Shown here one piece after another: positions 1-7,014 of a stretch of DNA of 22,285 nt. The notes below the pieces were generated by a model. The model was not told the origin of the DNA and made no database searches. It worked only from the letters and a program-made list of their open reading frames with translations. Made by a program: the position numbers and the translations under genes. Origin of the DNA: a virus; the IMG/VR virus record IMGVR_UViG_3300049595_003885, positions 1 through 22,285 of that record; one strand, written 5' to 3'. How positions within the stretch are numbered: position 1 is the first letter of the stretch; every line of letters starts with the position of its first letter.

Positions 1-338
1 ATATTCGTAGGACCAGCTGGTTCTTTTGGTTGCAATTCTTGTTGTTGCCTTTGAAGAATCATGAGTTTCTCTGTGACATCAGAAAGATTCTTGATCATGT
101 TGGCTGCTACTTCATACGCTCTTGGGTGCTGCGATTCTCTCGCCACTTCAAGAATGCCTTCCAAAGCCTCGTTACCCCTTTCGATGAGGTTGTAATAATT
201 AGAACGAGAATAGTCAGCGTCAGGATTATCAACTGATCTGTCTGACTCATGAATAGTAACACTTTTGTTTTCCTCTTTTACTGCAGGAATATAGTCAGTG
301 TTAAGTATTTCGGCTAGATTTTTATCTACTTCACTCAT
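1..338 (-). CDS. 16: Terminase small subunit, T4 gp16-like (partial, 3' end outside window)
   Basis: This is the N-terminal 112 residues of a small terminase subunit, which in T4-like phages recognises DNA and regulates the gp17 motor-nuclease during head filling. The ATG lies at 338-336 and the frame stays open to base 1. The visible protein starts MSEVDKNLAEIL, followed by an acidic, disordered-looking stretch. It then has a helical segment containing NYYNLIERGNEALEGILEVA and EVAANMIKNLSDVTEKLMIL, a pattern I recognise from marine T4-like gp16 proteins. Its place directly after gp15 matches T4 order 13-14-15-16-17. The start is three bases after the gp15 stop, with no clear Shine-Dalgarno sequence, so translation is probably coupled to gp15. 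The gene-16 call rests on both pattern and synteny. The C-terminal half and gene 17 are not in the window. Confidence 0.85.
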   Translation of the reverse strand, partial: MSEVDKNLAEILNTDYIPAVKEENKSVTIHESDRSVDNPDADYSRSNYYNLIERGNEALEGILEVARESQHPRAYEVAANMIKNLSDVTEKLMILQRQQQELQPKEPAGPTN

Positions 339-341
339 AAA

Positions 342-1343
342 TTATGTAATGTTTGGATATTCTTCAATAGTTTCAGTAAAGCCGAAGTCGCTATTAGCGT
401 TTGCGTTAGATGGGTCTGGTGTTACTGTCAAGTTGACCAACTGATTATCATTAATATCAAATGTATTTATTGTATATGCAGTATTAGTGACTGCGCCTGT
501 TAATTTTTTGCCAATAAACAAAGCGCCAGCAACATCGGTAACAATTATTTGATTTGCTCTATTATCCCAAGCCTTAACAAACCCAGAGGCATTAGCAGCA
601 TTGATAGTTTTCCCTTCAAACACCAGCTCGCCTATCTTATAATCACCAGAACCCGAACTTAGATTAATCTTCCTTTCACCTGTTTCGATATAAGTGCTGT
701 CATAAGTATTTGCTGTGACCTTGCGAATAATCTTGGTGTTGCCATTAATCGGTCCATAAAGATACGCTTTGACTGTAAATGTCAGCGTCCACACTAGTGT
801 TCTTAATTGTTCTGATGTACCAACATCATCAGACACAGAATAATCAACAGACTCAAGTATAATTGGAACATCGACATTGTTACCAACATCAGCAAGGTCA
901 ACTGTTAGTGTATAGTCTGGTGTGAAGTATGGAAGAATTTGCTCTATGAGTTGCGTGCCATCTTCAGTGTTTCTGACAAATATGTTCAACTGAAAGTTAT
1001 AGTTGTATGGTGCAATTTGAGCAGATTTAATTGTCGTGTTTGAGTTTGGACTAAATTCTTGAGAAAATAAATTTCTTTTGCGCAAAGGATCGTAAGTAAT
1101 CGATGTGAGTTCAAACGACATGCGTGGTAAAGTGATTTGAACTGCACGATCTAGACCAGGATCTTGCACTAAACGCTGATAAAACTTTTCTTTAGCCATG
1201 TATGACAAAGGAACAGTGATTCGTTCGATCTCTGTTGTTCCTGCTTTATCGTATCTGACCAAACGAATGTTGTTGAACATCGTGCCGAATGCTACGACTA
1301 ATTTTCTTGTAATTCTGTGATAAAAGTGTTGTCTCGAAAGCAT
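342..1343 (-). CDS. 15: Tail terminator / sheath stabiliser, T4 gp15-like
   Basis: This 333-residue protein caps the tail tube and sheath and joins the tail to the head-neck connector. Features shared with T4 gp15 include a near N-terminal FNNIRLVR strand, PLSYMAKEKFYQRL (T4 has a similar ASKEHF region), LPRMSFEL, and EQILPYFTPDY around residues 134-144. T4 gp15 is about 272 residues. The excess is C-terminal: roughly residues 226-296 form an added module with the pattern GELVFEG, then GFVKAWD, then an I-x-G turn. The same pattern is seen near the C-terminus of the neighbouring gp14. The ATG overlaps the gp14 stop by one base (TAATG at 1345-1341), which suggests coupled translation. Identification is confident; the role of the added module is unknown. 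Confidence 0.9.
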   Translation of the reverse strand: MLSRQHFYHRITRKLVVAFGTMFNNIRLVRYDKAGTTEIERITVPLSYMAKEKFYQRLVQDPGLDRAVQITLPRMSFELTSITYDPLRKRNLFSQEFSPNSNTTIKSAQIAPYNYNFQLNIFVRNTEDGTQLIEQILPYFTPDYTLTVDLADVGNNVDVPIILESVDYSVSDDVGTSEQLRTLVWTLTFTVKAYLYGPINGNTKIIRKVTANTYDSTYIETGERKINLSSGSGDYKIGELVFEGKTINAANASGFVKAWDNRANQIIVTDVAGALFIGKKLTGAVTNTAYTINTFDINDNQLVNLTVTPDPSNANANSDFGFTETIEEYPNIT

Positions 1344-2215
1344 TATTCGTCACTCGTTCCAAATGGATTTAATTCTGTCCAATCAAGAACATTATCAGCT
1401 TCGGTTTCTATGTCGACATTGTCATCAAATTCATCATTTGTATTTTCTTGAACATTTCCACTAGCCATAAACAAAGAGACACCGCTAACAGATCCAACTA
1501 TTGCGCTATTCGCAGCAAATTCGCCCTTAATATTTCGTAATTCTAGTTTTAGCGTCGGTTTATCCCAACTTACAACATATCCAGTTGCTGTTGCTGCAGC
1601 GAGCGATGCACCTTGATACACTTTTTCACCTAAATCGAATGTTGCGCTACCGTTTGCTGTCATAGTATATGTTACAGCAAAAGAAGTAACATCTTGAATT
1701 GCATCTATTTCTAAAATTCCTGTATTGAAATATTCACCGTTGTACTTGAATGTTTCAATATTTAATCCGTACATATATGGTGCTTTTTTTCCTGCTTGGA
1801 AAAAGTTTTTTTCTTCTTCAACCTGTTTTATTTCTAACAATTTTTGTTGAACAGGAAGATAGATTAGATCTCCTTCTTTCGGTGTGTTTCTTAATGCTGT
1901 TGGGACATAGCGTTCAAATGTTCTACGAGCAACAGCAACCTTTGCTGTTTTTTGAATTTCAAGACCAAACTTCGCAAAAAATTCCTGGTTGCCCCCAAAG
2001 TCATTAAAAGTCTCAAGGTACATATCTATCGGATAGGCTTTATAAAATGCTTTGACTGGATCATCACCATAAATTGTATCAAACGATGACTGAGACTCAC
2101 GCGGGATATAAAAAATATCAATACCGTGATTTTTAATCGACTCGATAACGAGATCTTCTACAAGAAACTGTTCTCTTGTAGCACCTTGATTGTTAAAATA
2201 CACGCTTACTGGCAT
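1343..2215 (-). CDS. 14: Neck protein, T4 gp14-like
   Basis: This is a 290-residue head-completion (neck) protein that with gp13 seals the portal after packaging and forms the docking site for the tail. The N-terminus MPVSVYFNNQGATREQFLVE and the blocks DIFYIPRE and YPIDMYLETFNDFGGNQEFF are typical of the gp14 family. The chosen start is the ATG at 2215-2213, four bases after the gp13 stop. The frame extends five codons further to a TTG, but that lies inside gp13 and the family normally begins MPVSVYF. Residues about 183-253 form an extra module (GEKVYQG, GYVVSWD, I-x-G) resembling the one in gp15. The C-terminus is acidic (residues about 255-285). T4 gp14 is about 256 residues, so the module explains most of the extra length. 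Confidence 0.9.
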   Translation of the reverse strand: MPVSVYFNNQGATREQFLVEDLVIESIKNHGIDIFYIPRESQSSFDTIYGDDPVKAFYKAYPIDMYLETFNDFGGNQEFFAKFGLEIQKTAKVAVARRTFERYVPTALRNTPKEGDLIYLPVQQKLLEIKQVEEEKNFFQAGKKAPYMYGLNIETFKYNGEYFNTGILEIDAIQDVTSFAVTYTMTANGSATFDLGEKVYQGASLAAATATGYVVSWDKPTLKLELRNIKGEFAANSAIVGSVSGVSLFMASGNVQENTNDEFDDNVDIETEADNVLDWTELNPFGTSDE

Positions 2216-2219
2216 AAGA

Positions 2220-2981
2220 TTATCCCACAATCATTTGTGGTGGAAGCTCGTATTCTTCTCGTAACTTGGTGTGCAACAGTTCAATCTCAGCAACTGCATC
2301 GTTGTAGATCTTCTCGCCGTTTACCACAAGACCGCCTGGTAGCGTGTAGTTTGTATATTTGTTTAGATTGTTGCCCCATTGCATCTTGAACAATGCGGCT
2401 GTGTATGACTTCAACCAAGAATCATTAAAGACTTTAGAGTATACTGCTGGATCAACAATTTGAGTTGCCTGAAAGACAATATAATCGCCAACCGCAAGTC
2501 GACCAGCCCAATCCATATACAGATTGATTCGATTTACTTTTTTATTGTATGAGAATGGAATCTCACCAGTAACAATCATATCAAGCATTGCAAGGTGTTC
2601 TCTTGCAATCACATAATAAGTGTACGAACTGGATAGAAGGTTATAGAAATCGTTAAGTCTAATCTGATAGTTAATGTCAAAGATATTGAATCCTTGAGAA
2701 CTAGAAGAACTAATAGACCCAGAACTAATTGGCAGCAGACGAGTAACGCCAGAGATATTGTCCGACACTTGAATGTAGGTATTAGCAATATCTCCAGCGG
2801 TTACTTGGTGAGCCAGATAGATATCTTCTGTGCCGTCGTAGTGGTAATCGCGGAACTTTTGCAATGCATCATCGATGCGATCTTCTAATTGATCGTCATC
2901 GACATTGATATCAATTACAGGAAATCCGAGTTTACGGAGACAGTAATCTTTTAGTTGTTCTCTAGATGCTGGTGATGCCAT
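2220..2981 (-). CDS. 13: Neck protein, T4 gp13-like
   Basis: This 253-residue neck protein is shorter than T4 gp13 (about 309). It acts with gp14 in completing the filled head and forming the connector to the tail. Recognisable features are the N-terminal REQLKDYCLRKLGFPVIDIN followed by an acidic VDDDQLEDRIDDALQKFRDYHYDG segment, which is the typical start of gp13 homologues in marine T4-like phages. A C-terminal region rich in aromatic residues, with WLKSYTAALFKMQWGNN and a LPGG turn, is also typical. A Ser-rich stretch (SSGSISSSSSQG, about residues 86-97) may be a flexible loop. Upstream is AAGG about ten bases before the ATG. This is the first gene of the neck operon and is separated from the preceding fiber-chaperone gene by 111 bases, the second largest gap in the window. 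Confidence 0.87.
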   Translation of the reverse strand: MASPASREQLKDYCLRKLGFPVIDINVDDDQLEDRIDDALQKFRDYHYDGTEDIYLAHQVTAGDIANTYIQVSDNISGVTRLLPISSGSISSSSSQGFNIFDINYQIRLNDFYNLLSSSYTYYVIAREHLAMLDMIVTGEIPFSYNKKVNRINLYMDWAGRLAVGDYIVFQATQIVDPAVYSKVFNDSWLKSYTAALFKMQWGNNLNKYTNYTLPGGLVVNGEKIYNDAVAEIELLHTKLREEYELPPQMIVG

Positions 2982-2993
2982 TTAAATTATACC

Positions 2994-3071
2994 TTATTTT
3001 GTATTTCTCACAATAGCATCACCAATATCATCTATTTATTATGCCGCTGGCGCAGGTGGCTGCTGTGGCAT
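2994..3071 (-). other. Proline-rich micro-ORF with in-frame continuation past two stops
   Basis: In the 111-base gap before gp13, an ATG at 3071-3069 opens a 10-codon frame encoding MPQQPPAPAA and stops at 3041-3039. An AGGA lies eight bases upstream. A second TAA follows immediately. The same frame then continues with 13 sense codons reading IDDIGDAIVRNTK before a TAA at 2996-2994, just ahead of the gp13 ribosome site. This could be a true tiny peptide, a small gene split by stop codons, or chance. The first 30 bases are GC-rich against AT-rich surroundings. The tandem stops coincide with the AATAAATA promoter-like element. No function can be assigned. Confidence 0.3.
3033..3040 (-). promoter_or_regulatory. 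Possible T4-type late promoter ahead of gp13
   Basis: The minus strand reads AATAAATA, one mismatch from the T4 late promoter consensus TATAAATA. It lies in non-coding DNA 52 bases upstream of the gp13 start, a sensible place for a late promoter serving the conserved neck and terminase genes. One-mismatch matches are common in DNA this AT-rich (others lie inside genes), so only the location supports it. Confidence 0.35.
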
Positions 3072-3092
3072 TTTTAGTTTCCTAGAATATTA

Positions 3093-3539
3093 TTACTTGT
3101 TAGGTGCTAGTGGCCAAATGATTGCAAATGGATCTTCTGTTTCAGTTATATTGCGTAACTGTTGACGGTAATTTGCCCAGGTCTGTTTCGTTGCATCATT
3201 AAGTTGACAGTCAGGAAGCTGCGTCCAGTCACATGATGATAATAAATTATTTCTATTAGTACGAATTTCACGCCATTTTGCTTTTATTAAAATATCTCGT
3301 TCTTCTTGGTTAACATCCCTGATAACCCATTTTTGTTGCCAAAACCCATCAACCAATTCAGCTCCTCCATGAACATATACTTTATCCCACGGAAGGTACG
3401 GAGCAGCAGCCATTTTAATTACTGCATAATTTTCAGGAGGCACAAAATTAACTGGCCATGAAACATTTGGATGTCTTAATTTAATATCTCCCGCATAGAG
3501 GGGAAATTCACCTGTTGATGTGTCAATATATGCTGTCAT
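3093..3539 (-). CDS. Phage tail assembly chaperone-like protein (Phage_tail_APC type)
   Basis: This 148-residue protein carries the conserved signature of the Phage_tail_APC family (PF16778) in its C-terminal half. The pattern is KWREIRTNRNNLLSSCDWTQ, then LPDCQLND, then KQTWANYRQQLRNI and a closing Pro/Trp segment. Members are encoded next to tail-fiber genes and are thought to help fold or attach fiber tips. The N-terminal half (residues 1-85) has an extended strand-rich look and includes YLPWDKVYVHGGAELVDGFW. It starts at the last base of the preceding beta-propeller stop codon (TAATG at 3541-3537), with AAGG about ten bases upstream. Being coupled to the propeller gene suggests that protein, and perhaps the collagen-like fiber before it, as the client. 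Family assignment is good; the chaperone role is inferred. Confidence 0.72.
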   Translation of the reverse strand: MTAYIDTSTGEFPLYAGDIKLRHPNVSWPVNFVPPENYAVIKMAAAPYLPWDKVYVHGGAELVDGFWQQKWVIRDVNQEERDILIKAKWREIRTNRNNLLSSCDWTQLPDCQLNDATKQTWANYRQQLRNITETEDPFAIIWPLAPNK

Positions 3540-4915
3540 TATAAATTACCTTTAAAAGCTGTATTACTACCTATAGTAGTAGATCTTGTATTTGATAGAA
3601 ATGATCCCGAGTTACCTGTTACCACTGTTGCTGTACCATTTGCTATAGTACAATTAGCATATGCAGCATCAGTTTGAGAAGTTGTATTATATTGCATTGT
3701 TAAACCTGATGTACCAAGTGTTACACTAGTGTTTGCTTTGCCACCATTTGTGGGCAATTTCCAAACAAATATAACACCTATATTTGCATTAGCTGTTCCA
3801 GTAAAGGCATTGTGTAATACTGATATATACATCACATCGCCACGGATATATAGACCACGACCATCCATATTTGGTGAAGTATAAGTTAATGTGCGTTGCC
3901 ATTGTATAGTTCCACTCGAATTATATTTTACTATATATATTTGGGTGTCAAATAGATCTTTGTACATTACATAAACATTATTACTAGAATCAACTTTAAC
4001 GTTAAGACCAATAATATTTCTATTAGAAATATAATATTGTCTTATCCAATCAATTGTTGAACCATCTGCACTAATTGATGCAACAAACCCACGCGAAAAA
4101 TCGCCAGCCACAAAACCACGACCTGTTACTAACAATACTCCATTTGAAGTGAGTGCTACATCATTAATATAAAGTTCATTATTAGATGGAGGATTCAATT
4201 GTTTTTGCCATTGAACATTGCCTGTAGAACTTGTTATTTTTGATATAAACCCATGTCTGTTTGGTGCAGCATCCTTGTAATCGCTTGATCCTACAGCAAC
4301 ATTGCTTGTATCAACATCTATAGATGTAAAATTGCCTGCATATGGTTTTACAAATCTTAATGACCACTGTAAACTTGTTGCAGTTGAGTCATATGCCCAT
4401 AAAGTTTCAGCAAAACTAGTGGTACCACCATAATAGATGTTATTACTACTATCTACAGCCATAACACCAGATTCATTAGTGCTACCCTCCGTAGAACTGC
4501 CTGTTTTAATAGTCACATTAGCCTGATACTGGGCAGTAAAATCTGTATTTGCAGATCCAATACTGTTAAATCGATGTTTCCATGAATCTTCAGTGCTAGT
4601 ATATCCGTTATGTGGGATCCATATAGACGACGTTCCTGCTGGGTTGACTGCTGGTGCGCCCCAGGTTCTGTTTGTCATCCCATCAACCCCTGATTGTGTG
4701 TTTGCTTCTCCGTTATTAGTCAATTTCCATAATGTGGTTCTTGATGAATTTGCTGTGCCAGTATATTGATCACCAGTTACATAAATTTCACCAACACTAT
4801 CAACACATATACCACCTAATCTCCACACTCCATCTGCAATTCGAGTAACCCAGTAGTTTTCACCACCAGTTTCTCGTCGCCCTAAAAATACTAAATTAGT
4901 AGATATAATTGTCAT
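3539..4915 (-). CDS. Beta-propeller (SBBP-type repeat) virion protein, probable receptor-binding tip
   Basis: This 458-residue protein has a repeating pattern typical of beta-propeller blades. Hydrophobic strands alternate with recurring VDS-(V/S)-(G/N)-(E/N)-I/V-Y phrases (residues about 39, 153 and 305), and W-x-R/WQ(K/R)-x-L phrases recur (LQWSLRF, VQWQKQL, IDWIRQY, IQWQRTL). The layout resembles SBBP-type propellers, with about six or seven blades. There is no enzyme motif and no signal peptide. The C-terminus (residues about 385-458) is Thr/Ser/Asn-rich and may be a separate strand-rich end domain. The start overlaps the collagen fiber stop by four bases (ATGA at 4915-4912) and the stop overlaps the chaperone start. 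Sitting between a collagen-like fiber and a fiber chaperone, it is most simply a distal adhesin. Ligand and assembly site are unknown. Confidence 0.6.
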   Translation of the reverse strand: MTIISTNLVFLGRRETGGENYWVTRIADGVWRLGGICVDSVGEIYVTGDQYTGTANSSRTTLWKLTNNGEANTQSGVDGMTNRTWGAPAVNPAGTSSIWIPHNGYTSTEDSWKHRFNSIGSANTDFTAQYQANVTIKTGSSTEGSTNESGVMAVDSSNNIYYGGTTSFAETLWAYDSTATSLQWSLRFVKPYAGNFTSIDVDTSNVAVGSSDYKDAAPNRHGFISKITSSTGNVQWQKQLNPPSNNELYINDVALTSNGVLLVTGRGFVAGDFSRGFVASISADGSTIDWIRQYYISNRNIIGLNVKVDSSNNVYVMYKDLFDTQIYIVKYNSSGTIQWQRTLTYTSPNMDGRGLYIRGDVMYISVLHNAFTGTANANIGVIFVWKLPTNGGKANTSVTLGTSGLTMQYNTTSQTDAAYANCTIANGTATVVTGNSGSFLSNTRSTTIGSNTAFKGNL

Positions 4916-6477
4916 GTTTTATAAATGTGCATTCCACGCCATGTTGTGCCAGTATTTATTGTAATAAATCCAAGGATATCTGTTCCACCCGCTGATAGTA
5001 CAGGAGTAGTAGCATTATCCCATGCAACTGCAGCTGGCCAGGTCATAGTATAACTGCCACCTGCCGCCAGTTCAAGATAGAACGCATAAACTCTGTTCGT
5101 GGGTGCATTTGAAAATGTCCAAGTTAAGTTTGCATTTGCAGTTTTAGTAAAATAATTTCCTGCACTACAATCTATAGTTGATGCAGCTACAGCAACTGAA
5201 TTAGAACGCACACTTAATATATTAAAGTCCGCATTACCACTGACAGTTGTAGTTAAAATTTCTGGTACTGTCCATGTTACAGCAGCAGAACCATTGACTG
5301 ATTTTCCTGTGCCACCAATTGTAAAGGTTCGACTTGTTGTCCACGTATCTGCAGTACCTGCATTAGCAACATTCAAATTAGCAACACGAGTTATTGATGC
5401 AATAGTTAGCGGAGCAGTTCCTGTAGCAACTGTACTAGCAATAACGCCACCAGAAGTTAAACCTAAAGTAATATTCGCATTACCGATAACATTAAGATTC
5501 GATCTTGGTGATGTTGTTCCAATTCCAACAAATCTACTCGTCGCATTCGCAAATAGAGTGTTGGTTCCAAACGCAAATAAGTTTTGATTTAGATTAAATG
5601 TTAAATTTGCGCTGCCACCAGTGGTTCCATTATTGTTGAACAAGATTTGAGTGTTTGATCCACCAATAGGACCTGTGGCTCCTTGGACTCCCTGAGCACC
5701 TTGTGCACCGACAGCACCCTGGACTCCTTGAAAACCTTGTCGACCTTGTGCGCCCTGAACACCGACAGTACCAGCAGCACCTTGAGCACCAGCAGCACCA
5801 GCAGCACCCTGGACTCCCTGAGCACCAGCAGCACCTTGAGCACCAGCAGCACCAGCAGCACCCTGGACTCCCTGAGCACCAGCAGCACCTTGGGCACCAG
5901 CAGCACCTTGAGCACCAGCAGCACCTTGGGCACCAGCAGCACCAGCAGCACCCTGGACTCCCTGAGCACCAGCAGCACCTTGAGCACCGACAGCACCTTG
6001 AGCACCAGCAGCACCTTGGACTCCTTGAAAACCTTGTCGACCTTGTGCGCCTTGAACACCCTGCGCGCCTACTAAATTAGTTTGAGGTCCTATCCATGTA
6101 CCATTTGCTGCAACAACTTGACCGTATCCATTAATGTTTAATGCTAAAGCTGATAAATTATTGGTTACATTTGCAGTTCCAACGACGTGAAGGTTTGATG
6201 TTGGATTTGTGATTCCAATACCAACATTACCACTTGTTGCATTTGCAAATAGAGTGTTGGTTCCAACAGCGAAAACAGTAACAACATTAATAGTTGATGT
6301 ATTAATTGTAGATGGGTTTGTTCCCACCTCAATTACAGTGTTGCTAGAATTTTTTGCAAAAAGTCTTTTATCTGCTGTGTTGATTGCTAACTCTGCGCCA
6401 TTTGCAGAATTAGTTAAATTTGCAGCAGATGGAACTGCTGTATTTGTGTCACTTTTTTTAGTTAGTATTGTTGCCAT
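4912..6477 (-). CDS. Collagen-like tail fiber protein (521 aa)
   Basis: Structural fiber with a modular build. Residues 1-50 form a head domain (ANLTNSANGAELAINTADKR) similar in pattern to the N-termini of the 1,089- and 453-residue fibers here. It resembles the N-terminal domain of phage tropism-determinant-like fibers (GELA...D..LF). Residues about 55-135 contain a [18 protein letters not shown] motif. Residues 137-271 are 45 uninterrupted Gly-X-Y triplets. Then follow a [17 protein letters not shown] linker, a second GIGTTSPRSNLNVIGNAN motif and a strand-rich C-terminal domain ending GTTWRGMHIYKT. The C-terminal domain probably caps or trimerises the shaft. About 140 bases are nearly shared with the 1,089-residue fiber. 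No S74 domain is present, so trimer registration must come from another domain or a partner such as the downstream chaperone. Confidence 0.78.
   Translation of the reverse strand: MATILTKKSDTNTAVPSAANLTNSANGAELAINTADKRLFAKNSSNTVIEVGTNPSTINTSTINVVTVFAVGTNTLFANATSGNVGIGITNPTSNLHVVGTANVTNNLSALALNINGYGQVVAANGTWIGPQTNLVGAQGVQGAQGRQGFQGVQGAAGAQGAVGAQGAAGAQGVQGAAGAAGAQGAAGAQGAAGAQGAAGAQGVQGAAGAAGAQGAAGAQGVQGAAGAAGAQGAAGTVGVQGAQGRQGFQGVQGAVGAQGAQGVQGATGPIGGSNTQILFNNNGTTGGSANLTFNLNQNLFAFGTNTLFANATSRFVGIGTTSPRSNLNVIGNANITLGLTSGGVIASTVATGTAPLTIASITRVANLNVANAGTADTWTTSRTFTIGGTGKSVNGSAAVTWTVPEILTTTVSGNADFNILSVRSNSVAVAASTIDCSAGNYFTKTANANLTWTFSNAPTNRVYAFYLELAAGGSYTMTWPAAVAWDNATTPVLSAGGTDILGFITINTGTTWRGMHIYKT
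5541..5680 (-). repeat. 140-base near-identical segment shared with 10261-10400
   Basis: This block after the collagen tract matches 10261-10400 in the 1,089-residue fiber at about 129 of 140 positions by eye. It encodes the [17 protein letters not shown] linker and the TLFANATS phrase. Identity is much higher than in the flanking C-terminal domains, which differ completely. A related shorter copy of its TLFANATS end lies at about 6231-6275. Confidence 0.85.
5665..6069 (-). repeat. Collagen-like coding repeat, 45 Gly-X-Y triplets
   Basis: A 405-base tract encodes 45 consecutive Gly-X-Y triplets, with Y mostly Gln or Ala and X mostly Ala or Val. Gly codons are mostly GGT, while Ala and Gln codons vary. 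The low-complexity complement produces long but spurious open frames on the plus strand. Confidence 0.95.
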
Positions 6478-6487
6478 TTAAATAGTC

Positions 6488-6979
6488 TTATGCCCAACCT
6501 CGAGCTGGATTATTTGGAGCTGCAATAACTAATTCAGAGATGGATGAACTGTCAAAATCTTCAGCAAGAACTCTCAAATTTACATGAAATCCATCAATTG
6601 GTGCCATTGCTGAAAATTCTATTCCAGATTCAGAGTCTAAAATCATTTCACCAGTAGGTTTATAGATAACTCCGATAGTATCTAATGCATATTTATATGC
6701 ATCAGTAACAACATATTTGTCTGTTAAAAATTCTACTAAACGCTGTTTTGGAACTTGTTGTTCTCGTATCAATACAGCGTTAATGTGATTATTTTCTGGT
6801 TCAATTAAATGATTTGTTGTAAACTCAACATTATTATCAGAAACATACACATATTGAGTTACAAACTCTCCTTCAATATCTTCAAAACGAAAATCTGTTG
6901 CTTGTTGTGTGATTCCAGCTGCAGTTAAAACATCAAAAAGCTCTTGGCTAGATGGTGCTTTTAAATAAAAGTCAATCAT
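6488..6979 (-). CDS. Small phage protein of unknown function with C-terminal NPARGWA
   Basis: This 163-residue protein begins MIDFYLKAPSSQELFDVLTA and ends with GFHVNLRVLAEDF, then PNNPARGWA. I recognise this general layout (a short GxHVNLR-type phrase and a terminal P-x-x-P-x-R-x-(W/F)-A) from small proteins found near tail-fiber genes in many tailed phages. I know of no established function. It has no signal peptide, membrane segment or collagen repeats. The ribosome site is one of the best in the window: GAGG at 6990-6987, seven bases before the ATG, with no overlap with the preceding gene. It lies between the adhesin pair and the collagen fiber. A structural or fiber-assembly role is likely by context only. 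Confidence 0.6.
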   Translation of the reverse strand: MIDFYLKAPSSQELFDVLTAAGITQQATDFRFEDIEGEFVTQYVYVSDNNVEFTTNHLIEPENNHINAVLIREQQVPKQRLVEFLTDKYVVTDAYKYALDTIGVIYKPTGEMILDSESGIEFSAMAPIDGFHVNLRVLAEDFDSSSISELVIAAPNNPARGWA

Positions 6980-7014
6980 AGTTTTTCCTCAAAATAAGGT
7001 TGCAAATATTTAGG

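Noticed and set aside
2216-2230. TTG start extending gp14 by five codons
   Set aside because: It lies inside gp13, and the gp14 family begins at the MPVSVYF methionine, which has a GGGA upstream.
2985-3012. Sigma70-like promoter (TTGTGA, 16 bases, TATAAT) just before gp13
   Set aside because: The -10 box would lie only a few bases before the ATG, which would give a nearly leaderless message. The TATAAT is expected by chance in this AT-rich spacer, and late phage genes use a different promoter type.
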